Below are positions 33,798 through 42,077 of a stretch of 64,000 bases of DNA, in pieces. The translations under genes were made by a program, and so were the position numbers. The stretch spans positions 1 to 64,000 of the forward strand of contig NZ_BAFP01000089.1 of the NCBI RefSeq assembly GCF_000308455.1, written 5' to 3'. Under the pieces are notes generated by a model. That model was given only the letters and a program-made list of their open reading frames with translations, had not been told where the DNA came from and made no database searches. Position 1 is the stretch's first letter, and the number at the start of each line of letters is the position of its first letter. This DNA is from Nocardia abscessus NBRC 100374. Its GTDB lineage: Bacteria; Actinomycetota; Actinomycetes; Mycobacteriales; Mycobacteriaceae.

Positions 33798-34284
33798 GGT
33801 GTCCTCCAGGCGGCCGTTGGTGTCGACCGGGTTTGCGATCCCGCGGCGGGAGCCTCGGTCGACGATCGCCTACGTCGGGGTCTTCGGGCCGCCATGCCGC
33901 GGAAGGAATCCTCCGCCCGGCACCGCGATCGGTATCGAATCGGAGTCGGCTGGCGACCAACTGCGGATCAGTCTGCTTCGTACGCTACGGATGCAATACG
34001 TTGCCCGCATCACACTCGGATGCGGCCCGACTCCGATACCGGACCGTGACCTTTTTCGGCAATGCGGCCGCTGAGCGGGAGCGGTGGCGATCCTCGGGAG
34101 AGCAAATCCGCACCTACCACCCGGCAAATTCATAGCCATCGTTTATCGAATCGTTAGCAAGCGACGAGCCACGGAGGAACAATCGAACCGATCGCGTGTC
34201 CGGCACGCGATCGGTTTCGAAGTTGCGGGCGCGTCGCGCGCCGGGACGCATAATCGGCTCACCGACGCGAGAAGGACCGCAGCG
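33798..34284. other. Gene-poor stretch with one strong hairpin
   Basis: No convincing coding region lies here. At 34186-34198 and 34204-34216 is a perfect 13-bp inverted repeat (AACCGATCGCGTG and its complement) with a 5-base loop, about 70 bases before the next gene. It could be a terminator or part of a small RNA. It does not fold as a tRNA. Confidence 0.4.
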
Positions 34285-34500
34285 ATGCACGTGAAGAACA
34301 TGAGCCTCGGGAGCCTGTTGATCTTGGCCTGGTTGATCATCGGCCTGATCGCGGCAGGTCAACGCGATTATTTCGACAGGGGACCGATCAACTGCGCCGG
34401 CTTCGGGTCGATTGCCCTGACGGTACTCGCCGGTCCACTGAATTACCTGGGCCTCAATCCCAAGGTCACGGATTGCAACGTGCCCCAGCCGAGTCCGTGA
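34285..34500 (+). CDS. Small conserved actinobacterial membrane protein
   Basis: 71 residues from ATG 34285 behind GAGAAGGA. Two membrane segments: SLGSLLILAWLIIGLIAAGQ and GSIALTVLAGPLNYLGLN. The loop RDYFDRGPINCAG and the tail NPKVTDCNVPQPS carry two cysteines that would lie outside the membrane on the same side. It resembles short uncharacterised proteins of Nocardia and Rhodococcus. The function is unknown. Confidence 0.65.
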   Translation: MHVKNMSLGSLLILAWLIIGLIAAGQRDYFDRGPINCAGFGSIALTVLAGPLNYLGLNPKVTDCNVPQPSP

Positions 34501-34575
34501 CCGACGGGTTCGACCGGGGTCCACGAGACGCCGCGCCGGAGCCGCGGACCAACGGAGCCGGGCCGCCCTTGCGGC

Positions 34576-35511
34576 TTACGCTCCGACATCAGAAGTGGCG
34601 CGAAGGTCACTCGGGCGCATGCCCCGGTGCCGTTTGAATGCCGCGCTGAAACCGAAAGCATCCGCATAGCCGACGGCCTTCGCCACCTGCGCCACGGTGA
34701 GAGTGCGGTCGGCGAGCAGTTCCTCCGCGTCGTCCATCCGGCATTCGGTGAGGTACGCCAGTGGCGACTGCCCCATCACCTCGGTGAAACGCCTCGCGAA
34801 CAGGGCCCGCGACACGCCCGCCTCGGACGCCAGGGACGCCACGGTCCAGCCGGCGGCGGGTTGCTCGTGCATCGCCTCCAGCGCCGGCCCGACCACCGGG
34901 TCGGCCGGTCCGCGATACCATCCCGGCGCCTCGGCGGCCTCCTTTTCGAACCAGTCACGCAGTGTGCACACCAGTGCCCAGTCGAGCAGCCGGTCCATCA
35001 GCGCCTGTGCTCCGGCCGGCCGCGCGGCCGCGTCCGCGGCAACCGATTCCATCCAGGCGCATACCTCCACGTCGTCGGACACCACCAAAACGGGTGGCAG
35101 CGCGCGCAGAAGCCGTTCATGGCGCCGGCCCGAGGCCCGATAGGCACCGACGATCAGAGCGGTCTCGCCGGCCGGGTCGTTACCCCACCGTCCACCTTCC
35201 AGACCGGTTTCGCATTCCGCATCCGCCGCGAAGCAGGCGACCTCGTATTCGGCGTGTGGCAGGTCGACCGAATCAGGTCGGTCGGCGAGGAGGAACGGTT
35301 CGGGACCGCGCACGATCGCGGTGTCTCCGGCCGAGATCCGTTGCCGCGCACCGTCGGACAGCAACAGCGTGCCACCGCCGCGCAGCACCGTCACCATGGT
35401 CAACGGTGCACGGTCGGCGAAGCGGATGGTCCACGGCGCCTCCAGAACCGCGTGGGTGAGTACGGCTCCTTCGGCACGGATACCACCCAGCAACTTACTC
35501 AAGGGATCCAC
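34576..35511 (-). CDS. AraC-family regulator with cupin sensor domain
   Basis: 311 residues. The N-terminal cupin-type sensor covers about 1-180 (TMVTVLRGGGTLLLSDGARQ). Two AraC helix-turn-helix units are C-terminal: WTVASLASEAGVSRALFARR and LTVAQVAKAVGYADAFGFSA, followed by RHRGMRPSDLR. It is divergent from the NAD(P)H:quinone oxidoreductase gene 129 bases away, its likely target; such pairs are common and respond to reactive aldehydes or quinones. Confidence 0.92.
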   Translation of the reverse strand: MDPLSKLLGGIRAEGAVLTHAVLEAPWTIRFADRAPLTMVTVLRGGGTLLLSDGARQRISAGDTAIVRGPEPFLLADRPDSVDLPHAEYEVACFAADAECETGLEGGRWGNDPAGETALIVGAYRASGRRHERLLRALPPVLVVSDDVEVCAWMESVAADAAARPAGAQALMDRLLDWALVCTLRDWFEKEAAEAPGWYRGPADPVVGPALEAMHEQPAAGWTVASLASEAGVSRALFARRFTEVMGQSPLAYLTECRMDDAEELLADRTLTVAQVAKAVGYADAFGFSAAFKRHRGMRPSDLRATSDVGA

Positions 35512-35640
35512 GCCACGAGAATAGACGAACTCCTATCGAATGTAGATCTTTACCCATAGATCGTCCACCGGATCGCGTGTGGAATGGAACTCGACCGCAC
35601 AACCGATCGTCCGGAAAACCGGACCGCAATGGAGGACCCC

Positions 35641-36333
35641 GTGCCGAGCAACTCGATCGAGGACGCCCTGACCACTCCCACCGCGCTGGTCGTGGTCGCC
35701 CACCCCCGTCCCGACTCGCTGACCGCCCATATCGCCGAGCTGACCGTCGGCCGACTCACCGCGGCGGGCTACCGGATCGACCTGCTCGATCTGCACGCCG
35801 AGGGCTTCGATCCCCGAATGACGGCCGCCGACCTACCGGACTGGAACAACCGGGACAAGACCTACTCCCCCGAGGTCGAGAAGCATATGCGGCGCATCCT
35901 CGCCGCCGATGTCATCGTCGCGGTGTTCCCGGTGTACTGGATGCAGATACCCGCGATCCTCAAAGGCTGGATCGATCGCGTGTGGAACTACGGATTCGCC
36001 TACGGCCGCAGCAAACCCCGGCTAGCGGGCAAGCGGATGCTGTGGCTCGGCCTGGCCGGCGCGGCGGACGACGACGGAGTCGTCGACATCATGCAGCAGG
36101 CAATGAGCGCACAACTCGACGACGGAATCGCCTACTACTGCGGCCTGACACAGTCGACGGTGGGACTGCTGCCCGGAGCCGAGGAAAAACCGCAGCGCCT
36201 GGACGCCGACGGCAATCTACTGCTCGACAACGCGCTCACCGGCGCCGCGCGCGACGCCCACTTCGCAGCGTTGGAGGACCGGGCCCTGCGCTTCGTCGAC
36301 GATTTCCTCACCGGCGACCGGGTACCGGCCTGA
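35641..36333 (+). CDS. NAD(P)H:quinone oxidoreductase, flavodoxin-like fold
   Basis: 230 residues from GTG 35641, chosen for GGAGG five bases upstream; ATG 35629 overlaps that site. The N-terminal flavin fold begins ALVVVAHPRPDSLTAHIAEL. The substrate loop is FPVYWMQIPAILKGWIDRVW, typical of NQO/MdaB-type enzymes, followed by NYGFAYG. It reduces quinones by two electrons, avoiding semiquinones, which would suit a quinone producer. It is controlled, by position, by the divergent AraC protein and terminated by a long hairpin. Confidence 0.9.
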   Translation: MPSNSIEDALTTPTALVVVAHPRPDSLTAHIAELTVGRLTAAGYRIDLLDLHAEGFDPRMTAADLPDWNNRDKTYSPEVEKHMRRILAADVIVAVFPVYWMQIPAILKGWIDRVWNYGFAYGRSKPRLAGKRMLWLGLAGAADDDGVVDIMQQAMSAQLDDGIAYYCGLTQSTVGLLPGAEEKPQRLDADGNLLLDNALTGAARDAHFAALEDRALRFVDDFLTGDRVPA

Positions 36334-36393
36334 ACTTCACCGAAGGCCGCGGGTCGTGACGTCGGACTGTGTTCGATGAGCCGGGTCGGACAA

Positions 36394-36438
36394 CCATGTG
36401 GATCGCGGCGCCACGGACGGTCGCCGCGATCCACGTGG
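36394..36438 (+). terminator. Long hairpin terminator after the quinone reductase gene
   Basis: A 17-bp stem (36394-36410 with 36422-36438) has one G-T wobble and an 11-base loop. Sixty bases separate it from the stop at 36333. Confidence 0.75.
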
Positions 36439-36494
36439 TTCCAATCGTGAGCATTCGGGATCAAGACAGGCAACCGATCGCGAGAATTGACGTC

Positions 36495-36959
36495 ATGTCG
36501 ACAGGGATCGCTTCAACGTTGGTTACGGGCCTGCTGCCACTACTCGGCGCAGGGCTCGGCGCATCGGCAACAGTTATGGTGCAACGGAGTTCGGCGCGGG
36601 CCGCGAAGATGAAGTTCCTCGCAGAGAGTCGCCTTGCCGGCAGAGACGAGTTGAAGTCAGCGATCATCGACTACTTCGAGACAGCACAGCGACTGCAGGG
36701 AGAACTCGATATCCGAGAGCGCGGAGGTAGCCCTGCCGATCTGAAGCGACTTATCGAATGCGTCTGGCTAGCAGAGAAGCGGGTCGAGCTCATCTGCTCA
36801 GACACTCTGCGGGACCGCGTAGTTGCTCATGCACGGGGATTGCACGACGTCGTTCGAGACCCTGTGACCCACCCTGACTGGTGGGCGCATTGCTCGTCGC
36901 TCCAACGCGACCTCCTCGCAGAAGCAAAGGCAGAGCTGGTACCGAAGCACGATTGGTGA
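36495..36959 (+). CDS. Hypothetical membrane-anchored protein of lower GC content
   Basis: 154 residues from ATG 36495; an in-frame earlier ATG at 36369 lies in the terminator region and is rejected. An N-terminal hydrophobic helix (LVTGLLPLLGAGLGASATVM) is followed by a helical cytoplasmic domain of about 120 residues (DELKSAIIDYFETAQRLQGE). The sequence has visibly lower GC and different codon use than its neighbours, so it may have been acquired. I do not recognise a family. Confidence 0.6.
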   Translation: MSTGIASTLVTGLLPLLGAGLGASATVMVQRSSARAAKMKFLAESRLAGRDELKSAIIDYFETAQRLQGELDIRERGGSPADLKRLIECVWLAEKRVELICSDTLRDRVVAHARGLHDVVRDPVTHPDWWAHCSSLQRDLLAEAKAELVPKHDW

Positions 36960-37053
36960 AAGCGTCCAGCAGACACGCCGCTGCTCGGCAGCCTCGCGGC
37001 CACCCCGACCCAGCCCTCTCCGGAACCACAGACCAGGGGCCCTCCCTGCACGC

Positions 37054-37740
37054 CTACCAGGGCAATTCGCCGGTTTCGTCCTGGAACGTTCCGGTCGGGC
37101 CGTCCGCGCCGAGGGTCGCGAGTTGCACGACAGTTCTGGCGCTCTCCTCCGGCGATCGTCCGATTCCGAAGGCTGCGGTCATGTCGGTGGCGGTGGTGCC
37201 GGGCTCGACCGCGTTGAACTTGATACCCGGCTGGGACTTGGCGTACTGGACGGTCAGCATGGTGGCTGCCGACTTGGACGCGGAGTAGAGCGCGAGCGGC
37301 AGGTGGTACTCCGGCCGCTCGGGGTTGTTCACCGCCCAGAACGACCCGGCGCTGCTCGACACGGTCACCACGGTGGGGTTCGAGGATTTGCGCAGCAGGG
37401 GAAGCGCGGCCTCTGTGACGCGCACGATCCCCACCGCGTTGGTGTCGAAAACTCGCAGCGCCGCCGGACCGTCGATCGGGCCGTCCCCGAGGACACCCGC
37501 GTTGTTCACCAGAACGTCGAGCCGGCCCTCGGCCGCATCGATCGTTGCGAGGGCGCTGCGCACCGAGGCGTCGTCGGTCACGTCGAGCTGCACGAATCGG
37601 GCGCCGAGCTCCGCGGCGGCCTTCTCGCCGCGCTCGCGGTCTCGCGCGCCGAGGTAGACGGTGTGCCCCAGCTCCACGAGCTGCTTGGCGGTCTCGAAAC
37701 CGATGCCCTTGTTGGCTCCGGTGATCAGTGTGACGGTCAT
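37054..37740 (-). CDS. SDR-family oxidoreductase, TetR-controlled
   Basis: 228 residues. The nucleotide motif is LITGANKGIGFETAKQL and the catalytic YSASK lies in LPLALYSASKSAATM, with VSSSAGSF upstream. Length and sequence fit the classical SDR group close to carbonyl reductases. ATG 37740 follows GAGAGGAAG. The promoter contains one full and one partial copy of the palindrome found in front of the TetR gene at 38023, so the two belong to one regulon. The substrate is unknown. Confidence 0.9.
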   Translation of the reverse strand: MTVTLITGANKGIGFETAKQLVELGHTVYLGARDRERGEKAAAELGARFVQLDVTDDASVRSALATIDAAEGRLDVLVNNAGVLGDGPIDGPAALRVFDTNAVGIVRVTEAALPLLRKSSNPTVVTVSSSAGSFWAVNNPERPEYHLPLALYSASKSAATMLTVQYAKSQPGIKFNAVEPGTTATDMTAAFGIGRSPEESARTVVQLATLGADGPTGTFQDETGELPW

Positions 37741-37799
37741 GTGCTTCCTCTCGAAAGATGCGGCCCGCGTGGGCCGTCGGGCCCGGTTCATCCCGGTGT

Positions 37800-37931
37800 T
37801 CAGCCGGCCGGTTGCCGGAGTAGTTCGCCGGCGTCGCGCAGGGCCGTCATATGCACGAAGCGCCCTTCGCGGACATAGATGGCGTACTCGTCGAGTTCCG
37901 CATCGATCGATGCTGAACTCGACTCTAACAC
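37800..37931 (-). CDS. Possible 43-residue small protein or gene remnant
   Basis: An open frame from GTG 37931 encodes a tail reading DEYAIYVREGRFVHMTALRD then AGELLRQPAG. Codon use is normal for this genome, but the first third lies inside the operator sequences. It may be a small gene between the operator and the SDR gene, or the end of a lost gene. No family is recognised. Confidence 0.3.
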   Translation of the reverse strand: MLESSSASIDAELDEYAIYVREGRFVHMTALRDAGELLRQPAG

Positions 37932-37955
37932 GTTCCGCATCGATCGCTACAGAAG
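37895..37955 (+). promoter_or_regulatory. TetR operator copies upstream of the SDR gene
   Basis: The 14-bp palindrome GCATCGATCGATGC (37900-37913), extended by GTTC and GAAC arms to 37895-37918, is followed by a half-degenerate copy at 37932-37955. The central part is identical to the operator before the TetR gene at 38648. The two copies here have centres 37 bp apart. Confidence 0.7.
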
Positions 37956-38022
37956 AGTTGGCGCGACAGCTCACCGCTCGCGATGACGCGGTTCGCTCAC
38001 CGAGGCGATCGCCGGGCGATTG

Positions 38023-38631
38023 TCAGCAGGGCGGCCAGGCACGAAGGGCGGCGGCGGCGATTTCCTGGAGTTCGTCGCGATCGACACCGCTGGCAGCTTG
38101 TACCGCGATGCCGTACGCCACGGTGGTGACATAGCGGGCAAGCAGCGCCGGGTCGGCCTCCGCGGGCAAGTCGCCGTCGTCGACGGCTCGCTGGAACCGC
38201 TCCCGGACGCGGGAGTGGCCGTCGCTGCGCCATACGACGAGGAGGTCGCGGACCCCGCGCCCGGAGTCACTGGTGACCAAGGCGCCCTGGACACCGAGAC
38301 ATCCGTGGGGATGCGCCGGGCGCGTGGTAGTCCGGATGACGCCAGCCAGGATTGCGGTGGCCACGCCGAGAGCGGTCGGCTCTTCCAGGGCGCGGACCAG
38401 GTACGCGCTCGGCCCTTCGGTGTAGCGCTCCAGCGCCTTGCGGAACAGCTCCTCTTTGTTGCCGAAGGTCGAGTACATGCTGGTGGTGGAGATGCCCATC
38501 GCGTCGGTCAGGGTGGCCAGACTGGCTCCCTCGTAGCCCTGCTCCCAGAAGACCAGCAGGGCGCGCTCGAGCGCTTCGTCGGCGTCGAATCCACGCGGTC
38601 GGCCGGTCCGGCGGCGCTGTTCGGTCTCCAC
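38023..38631 (-). CDS. TetR-family regulator of the neighbouring SDR
   Basis: 202 residues from GTG 38631. The long upstream in-frame stretch crosses the operator and is not coding. The helix-turn-helix region is DADEALERALLVFWEQGYEG, then LATLTDAMGISTTSMYSTFG, followed by the TetR_C-type ligand domain with a GCLGVQGAL segment. A perfect 24-bp palindrome ends 17 bases upstream of the start, implying autoregulation. The same sequence precedes the SDR gene. Confidence 0.9.
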   Translation of the reverse strand: METEQRRRTGRPRGFDADEALERALLVFWEQGYEGASLATLTDAMGISTTSMYSTFGNKEELFRKALERYTEGPSAYLVRALEEPTALGVATAILAGVIRTTTRPAHPHGCLGVQGALVTSDSGRGVRDLLVVWRSDGHSRVRERFQRAVDDGDLPAEADPALLARYVTTVAYGIAVQAASGVDRDELQEIAAAALRAWPPC

Positions 38632-38647
38632 CCCCCGCAGCCTACCC

Positions 38648-38671
38648 GTTCTGCATCGATCGATGCAGAAC
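38648..38671 (-). promoter_or_regulatory. Perfect 24-bp TetR operator
   Basis: The core GCATCGATCGATGC is flanked by GTTCT and AGAAC arms to make a perfect 24-bp palindrome immediately upstream of the TetR start. It matches the SDR promoter copy at 22 of 24 positions by eye. Confidence 0.78.
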
Positions 38672-38793
38672 CTGCTACAGACCATCTGCCGCACCCTCCG
38701 CGACCTCCGCCTGGTTCGCCACATCACTGTATCGTTTGAATCTATGAACACTCCGAGGTTGCGGATTCGCTGCTATTTGTGTGTTGTGGTGAA

Positions 38794-39174
38794 GTGACCA
38801 ACACTTCCGGAGACGCGTATCCCCTCGCGGACACGATGACCACCACGGTCGCGGCGCACGACGGCGCGACAGTGCTGACGGTGGCCGGCGAGGTCGATCT
38901 GGCGACAGCCCCCGCGCTGGAGAACGCGATCGATGCCATTCTCAGCGGCAAACCCGCGGCCTTGATCATCGACCTCACCGCGGTCAGCTTCCTCGCCTCG
39001 GCGGGTATGGCGACGCTCGTGGCAGCCCACCAGCGCGCGGGCGCGGCCACCGCGATCGCGGTCGTCGCCGAGGGCCCGGCGACCAGCCGACAGCTGAAGA
39101 TGACCAGCCTGGACCAGGTGTTCGCGCTGCATTCGACGCTGGACGCCGCATTGGCGGCGCTCCGGCAGAGATGA
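38794..39174 (+). CDS. STAS-domain anti-sigma factor antagonist
   Basis: 126 residues from GTG 38794; ATG 38836 is an alternative. The STAS fold is clear: ATVLTVAGEVDLATAPALEN, ALIIDLTAVSFLASAGMATL and TAIAVVAEGPATSRQLKMTS. The phosphorylatable serine is in FLASAGM. It would bind and neutralise an anti-sigma kinase of the SigF/SigB type, releasing a stress sigma factor. No partner kinase or sigma gene is nearby. Confidence 0.9.
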   Translation: MTNTSGDAYPLADTMTTTVAAHDGATVLTVAGEVDLATAPALENAIDAILSGKPAALIIDLTAVSFLASAGMATLVAAHQRAGAATAIAVVAEGPATSRQLKMTSLDQVFALHSTLDAALAALRQR

Positions 39175-39179
39175 CCCCA

Positions 39180-39218
39180 GCCGCTGCCGCCGTCGCCTCG
39201 CGTGACGGCGGCAGCGGC
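39180..39218. terminator. Bidirectional terminator between STAS and LLM genes
   Basis: A perfect 15-bp inverted repeat (39180-39194 with 39204-39218) with a 9-base loop fills the 49-base gap between two convergent genes. Confidence 0.85.
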
Positions 39219-39223
39219 ATGTC

Positions 39224-40261
39224 TCACACCAGTTCGCGCAACTGCTCGATCAGCTTGACGCGCTCGGCGGCGGTCGCCGCCATCGGGACCACGTTCAGCA
39301 CCGTGACGCCCGCCTCTTTGAAAGCCGCGACCCGCTCCTTGACGTAACCGGCCGAGCCGACCAGCGAGACGTCCCGGACCAGCTGGTCCGGGACCGCCTT
39401 GGTCGCGGCCTCCTTCTCCCCCGCCAGGTACAACTCCTGGATGCGGTCCGCCTCGGCGCCGTAGCCGTACTTCGTCGCCAGGGCGTGATAGAAGTTCTTG
39501 CCCTTGGCGCCCATGCCGCCGATGTAGAGCGCCAGATGCGGCTTCACGAACTCCAGCAGCGGCTCGACATTGTCCCCGATGGCCAGCGCAGGACCCGCGT
39601 ACACGTCCAGCTCACCCAGGACGGGATCACGCTTGGCCAGACCCGCGGCCAACGAGTCGCCCCACACCTGCTGCGCCTTCTCCGGCAGGAAGAAGATCGG
39701 CTGCCAGCCCTCGGCGATCTCGGCGGCCAGCTCCACGTTCTTCGGGCCGAGCGCGGCCAGCAGCACCGGGACGCGCTCGCGCACCGGGTGGTTGATCAGC
39801 TTGAGCGGCTTGCCGAGGCCGGTGCCCTGCCCGGCGGGCAGCGGGATCTGGTAGTGCTTGCCCTGGTATTCCAGGCGCTCGCGCCGCCAGACCTTCCGGC
39901 AGATCTCCACCAGTTCCCGGGTGCGGCCGATCGGCGCGTCGTAGGGCACGCCGTGGAAGCCCTCGATCACCTGCGGGCCCGAGGCGCCCAGCCCGAGCAC
40001 GAAGCGCCCGTCGGAGACGAAGTCCAGACCCGCCGCGGTCATCGCGGTCAGGCTGGGGGTGCGGGTGTAGATCTGCAGGATGCCCGACGCCAGCTGCAAA
40101 CGGGTGGTCTTTGCTGCCAGGTAGCCGAGCGCGCTCACGGCGTCGAACGAGTACGCCTCGGGCACGAACACGACATCCAGGCCCGCCCGCTCGAGGTCGG
40201 CGACTTCGGCGGCCGCCTCTTTGAAGCCCCCCGAGTAGTTGATGCTCAATCCGATCCGCAT
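39224..40261 (-). CDS. LLM-class F420-dependent oxidoreductase
   Basis: 345 residues from ATG 40261. The TIM-barrel starts RIGLSINYSGGFKEAAAEVA, with LERAGLDVVFVPEAYSFDAV and TRLQLASGILQIYTRTPSLT, where luciferase-like F420 enzymes bind the deazaflavin. GLGASGPQVIEGFHGVPYDA follows. It belongs to the large mycobacterial/nocardial group of F420 reductases. The substrate cannot be read from sequence. It is a single gene ending at a shared terminator. Confidence 0.9.
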   Translation of the reverse strand: MRIGLSINYSGGFKEAAAEVADLERAGLDVVFVPEAYSFDAVSALGYLAAKTTRLQLASGILQIYTRTPSLTAMTAAGLDFVSDGRFVLGLGASGPQVIEGFHGVPYDAPIGRTRELVEICRKVWRRERLEYQGKHYQIPLPAGQGTGLGKPLKLINHPVRERVPVLLAALGPKNVELAAEIAEGWQPIFFLPEKAQQVWGDSLAAGLAKRDPVLGELDVYAGPALAIGDNVEPLLEFVKPHLALYIGGMGAKGKNFYHALATKYGYGAEADRIQELYLAGEKEAATKAVPDQLVRDVSLVGSAGYVKERVAAFKEAGVTVLNVVPMAATAAERVKLIEQLRELV

Positions 40262-40412
40262 GGCACTCAACATAACGGCGAGTAGGGTTCGGGCGCGCAC
40301 CGGCCACGTGCGAACGCCGCGCAAGGCGTGGTCGCGACCGAGCGATCGGCGCCACGGGGTAGCGTTCTTCTGGTAGTCCGGTCCTCGCCGCAGAACGAAA
40401 GGCAATATCCCC

Positions 40413-41072
40413 GTGTCGCAGACCAGCACGTCGTCCACGGAAACTGCGCCGTCCTTCGGCGAGGTCACCCTCGCGCAGTATCTGAGCGATCTGGCCGCCA
40501 AGCTTCCCGCACCGGGCGGCGGCGCGGTGGCCGCATTACACGCCGCGCAGGCCGCCGCGCTGGTGGCGATGGTCGCGCGCTACACCACGCGCGCCAAGGA
40601 TGCCGAGAACCGCCCGGTGGTAGACCGGATCATCGAGGCCGCCGACGAGGCCCGCGGACGCGCACTCGCGCTGGCCGACGCCGACGCCGCCGCGTTCACG
40701 GCCGTGGGCGCCGCCTACAAGCTGCCGAAGGAAACACCGGAGGACCTCGCCGCCCGCACCGCCGCGATCAACGCGGCGCTGATCGAGGCCGCCCGCGTGC
40801 CCGCCGCGGTCATCGACGAGGCCGACGAGGTGTTGTCGCTGGCCGCGGAGCTGTTCCCGATCGGGAACCCGAACGTCGTCACCGACATCGGCGCGGCTGC
40901 CGCCGCGTGCCGCGCCGCCGCCACCACCTCGCAGCTCAACATCGAGATCAACGTGACGTCGCTGCCCGCCGCCGAGGGCGACCGGTTCGCCCCGGTCCTG
41001 ATGCGGGTCGACGAGCTCACCGCCCGGGCGGACGCCCTGCACGCCGACGTCGTGCACGCCGTTCGCAAATAG
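40413..41072 (+). CDS. Cyclodeaminase/cyclohydrolase family protein (FTCD C-terminal-like)
   Basis: 219 residues from GTG 40413. The conserved FTCD C-terminal start is LAQYLSDLAAKLPAPGGGAV, then ALHAAQAAALVAMVARYT; the rest is all-helical. In the family it acts on formimino- or methenyl-tetrahydrofolate. Here the formiminotransferase domain is absent. Alone it may convert methenyl-THF, a step shared with FolD, encoded at 45151. Confidence 0.85.
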   Translation: MSQTSTSSTETAPSFGEVTLAQYLSDLAAKLPAPGGGAVAALHAAQAAALVAMVARYTTRAKDAENRPVVDRIIEAADEARGRALALADADAAAFTAVGAAYKLPKETPEDLAARTAAINAALIEAARVPAAVIDEADEVLSLAAELFPIGNPNVVTDIGAAAAACRAAATTSQLNIEINVTSLPAAEGDRFAPVLMRVDELTARADALHADVVHAVRK

Positions 41073-41108
41073 TTCCGCGATCGCGGCCCGACGGTCGACT
41101 CGGGGTGC

Positions 41109-42011
41109 TCAGGCGGGCGGATTCCACGCGACCAGCACGATCTTGCCGCGCACTCGTCCGGCTTCGCTGAGCCGGTGCGCCTGTGCCGCTTCCGAGAGCG
41201 GCAGCACCCGGTCGATCGTCGCCTGCAAGTGTCCGCGCTCGACCATCGTGGTGATCTCCCGCAGTGACACCCCGGCGGGCTCGACATAGAAACGCTCGTA
41301 GCGCGGATCGGCTTCCGCGTCCGAGCCCTGGGTGTCGATCAGCCTGCCGTGCGGACCGAGCACCGGGAGCGAGCGAGATCCGTACTCGCCGCCCACCAGG
41401 TCCAACACGATGTCGACGTCGCGCGCCACAGACCCGAAATCGACCGCGGTGTAATCGATCACCTCGTCGGCGCCGAGCCCGCGCAGGTATCCGTGGTTGG
41501 TCGCGCGCGCGGTGCCGATCACGTACGCCCCGCGATGCTTCGCAATCTGCACCGCCAGATGACCGACGCCTCCCGCGGCCGCGTGCACCAGAACGCGCTG
41601 ACCGGCGCCGAGCGCGGCCAGGGCCTGCCATGCGGTCAGCGCTGCCGTCGGCAGTGCGGCGGCCTGGACAAGGTCGATGTTCTTCGGCTTCGGCGCCAGC
41701 GTGTGGGCCTGCGCCACGACATACTCCGCGTTGGCGCCGCCGAACACCATGCCGTACAACGGATCTCCCACCGCGAACCGGTCCACGCCGGGACCGAGTT
41801 CGTCGACGACACCGGACACGTCGAGCCCCAGGATCAGCGGTGGATCGCCGAGCTTTCCGACCAGTCCGGCGCGTACTTTCCAGTCGGCCGCGTTGACGCT
41901 GGTCGCGGCGACCCGCACCAGCACCTCTCCTGGGCCGGGCCGCGGCCGATCGACTTCGGCCACTTCGAGCACTTCCGGGCCACCGAACGTGTACTGCCTG
42001 ATTGCGAGCAT
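41109..42011 (-). CDS. NADP-dependent MDR oxidoreductase, zinc-free quinone reductase type
   Basis: 300 residues. It opens AIRQYTFGGPEVLEVAEVDR. The nucleotide-binding segment is VLVHAAAGGVGHLAVQIAKH. The ADH zinc ligands are missing, as in the zeta-crystallin/quinone oxidoreductase group. It is divergent from an HxlR gene 66 bases away across a palindrome with GGTACC arms, suggesting HxlR control in response to electrophiles or quinones. Confidence 0.9.
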   Translation of the reverse strand: MLAIRQYTFGGPEVLEVAEVDRPRPGPGEVLVRVAATSVNAADWKVRAGLVGKLGDPPLILGLDVSGVVDELGPGVDRFAVGDPLYGMVFGGANAEYVVAQAHTLAPKPKNIDLVQAAALPTAALTAWQALAALGAGQRVLVHAAAGGVGHLAVQIAKHRGAYVIGTARATNHGYLRGLGADEVIDYTAVDFGSVARDVDIVLDLVGGEYGSRSLPVLGPHGRLIDTQGSDAEADPRYERFYVEPAGVSLREITTMVERGHLQATIDRVLPLSEAAQAHRLSEAGRVRGKIVLVAWNPPA

Positions 42012-42032
42012 GCACCGATTCTGCGGGCACCT

Positions 42033-42056
42033 GGTACCTTTTCGATAGAAGGCACC
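42033..42056 (+). promoter_or_regulatory. HxlR operator candidate
   Basis: GGTACCTT (42033-42040) and AAGGCACC (42049-42056) form an inverted repeat matching at seven of eight positions, with an 8-base spacer, in the 66-base gap between the two divergent genes. A third half-site, GAGGTACC, is close to the HxlR start. Confidence 0.5.
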
Positions 42057-42077
42057 TTTCTGATATCGAGGTACCCG

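Noticed and set aside
34141..34230. Possible tRNA around the 13-bp hairpin
   Set aside because: No cloverleaf, T-arm consensus or acceptor stem can be formed.
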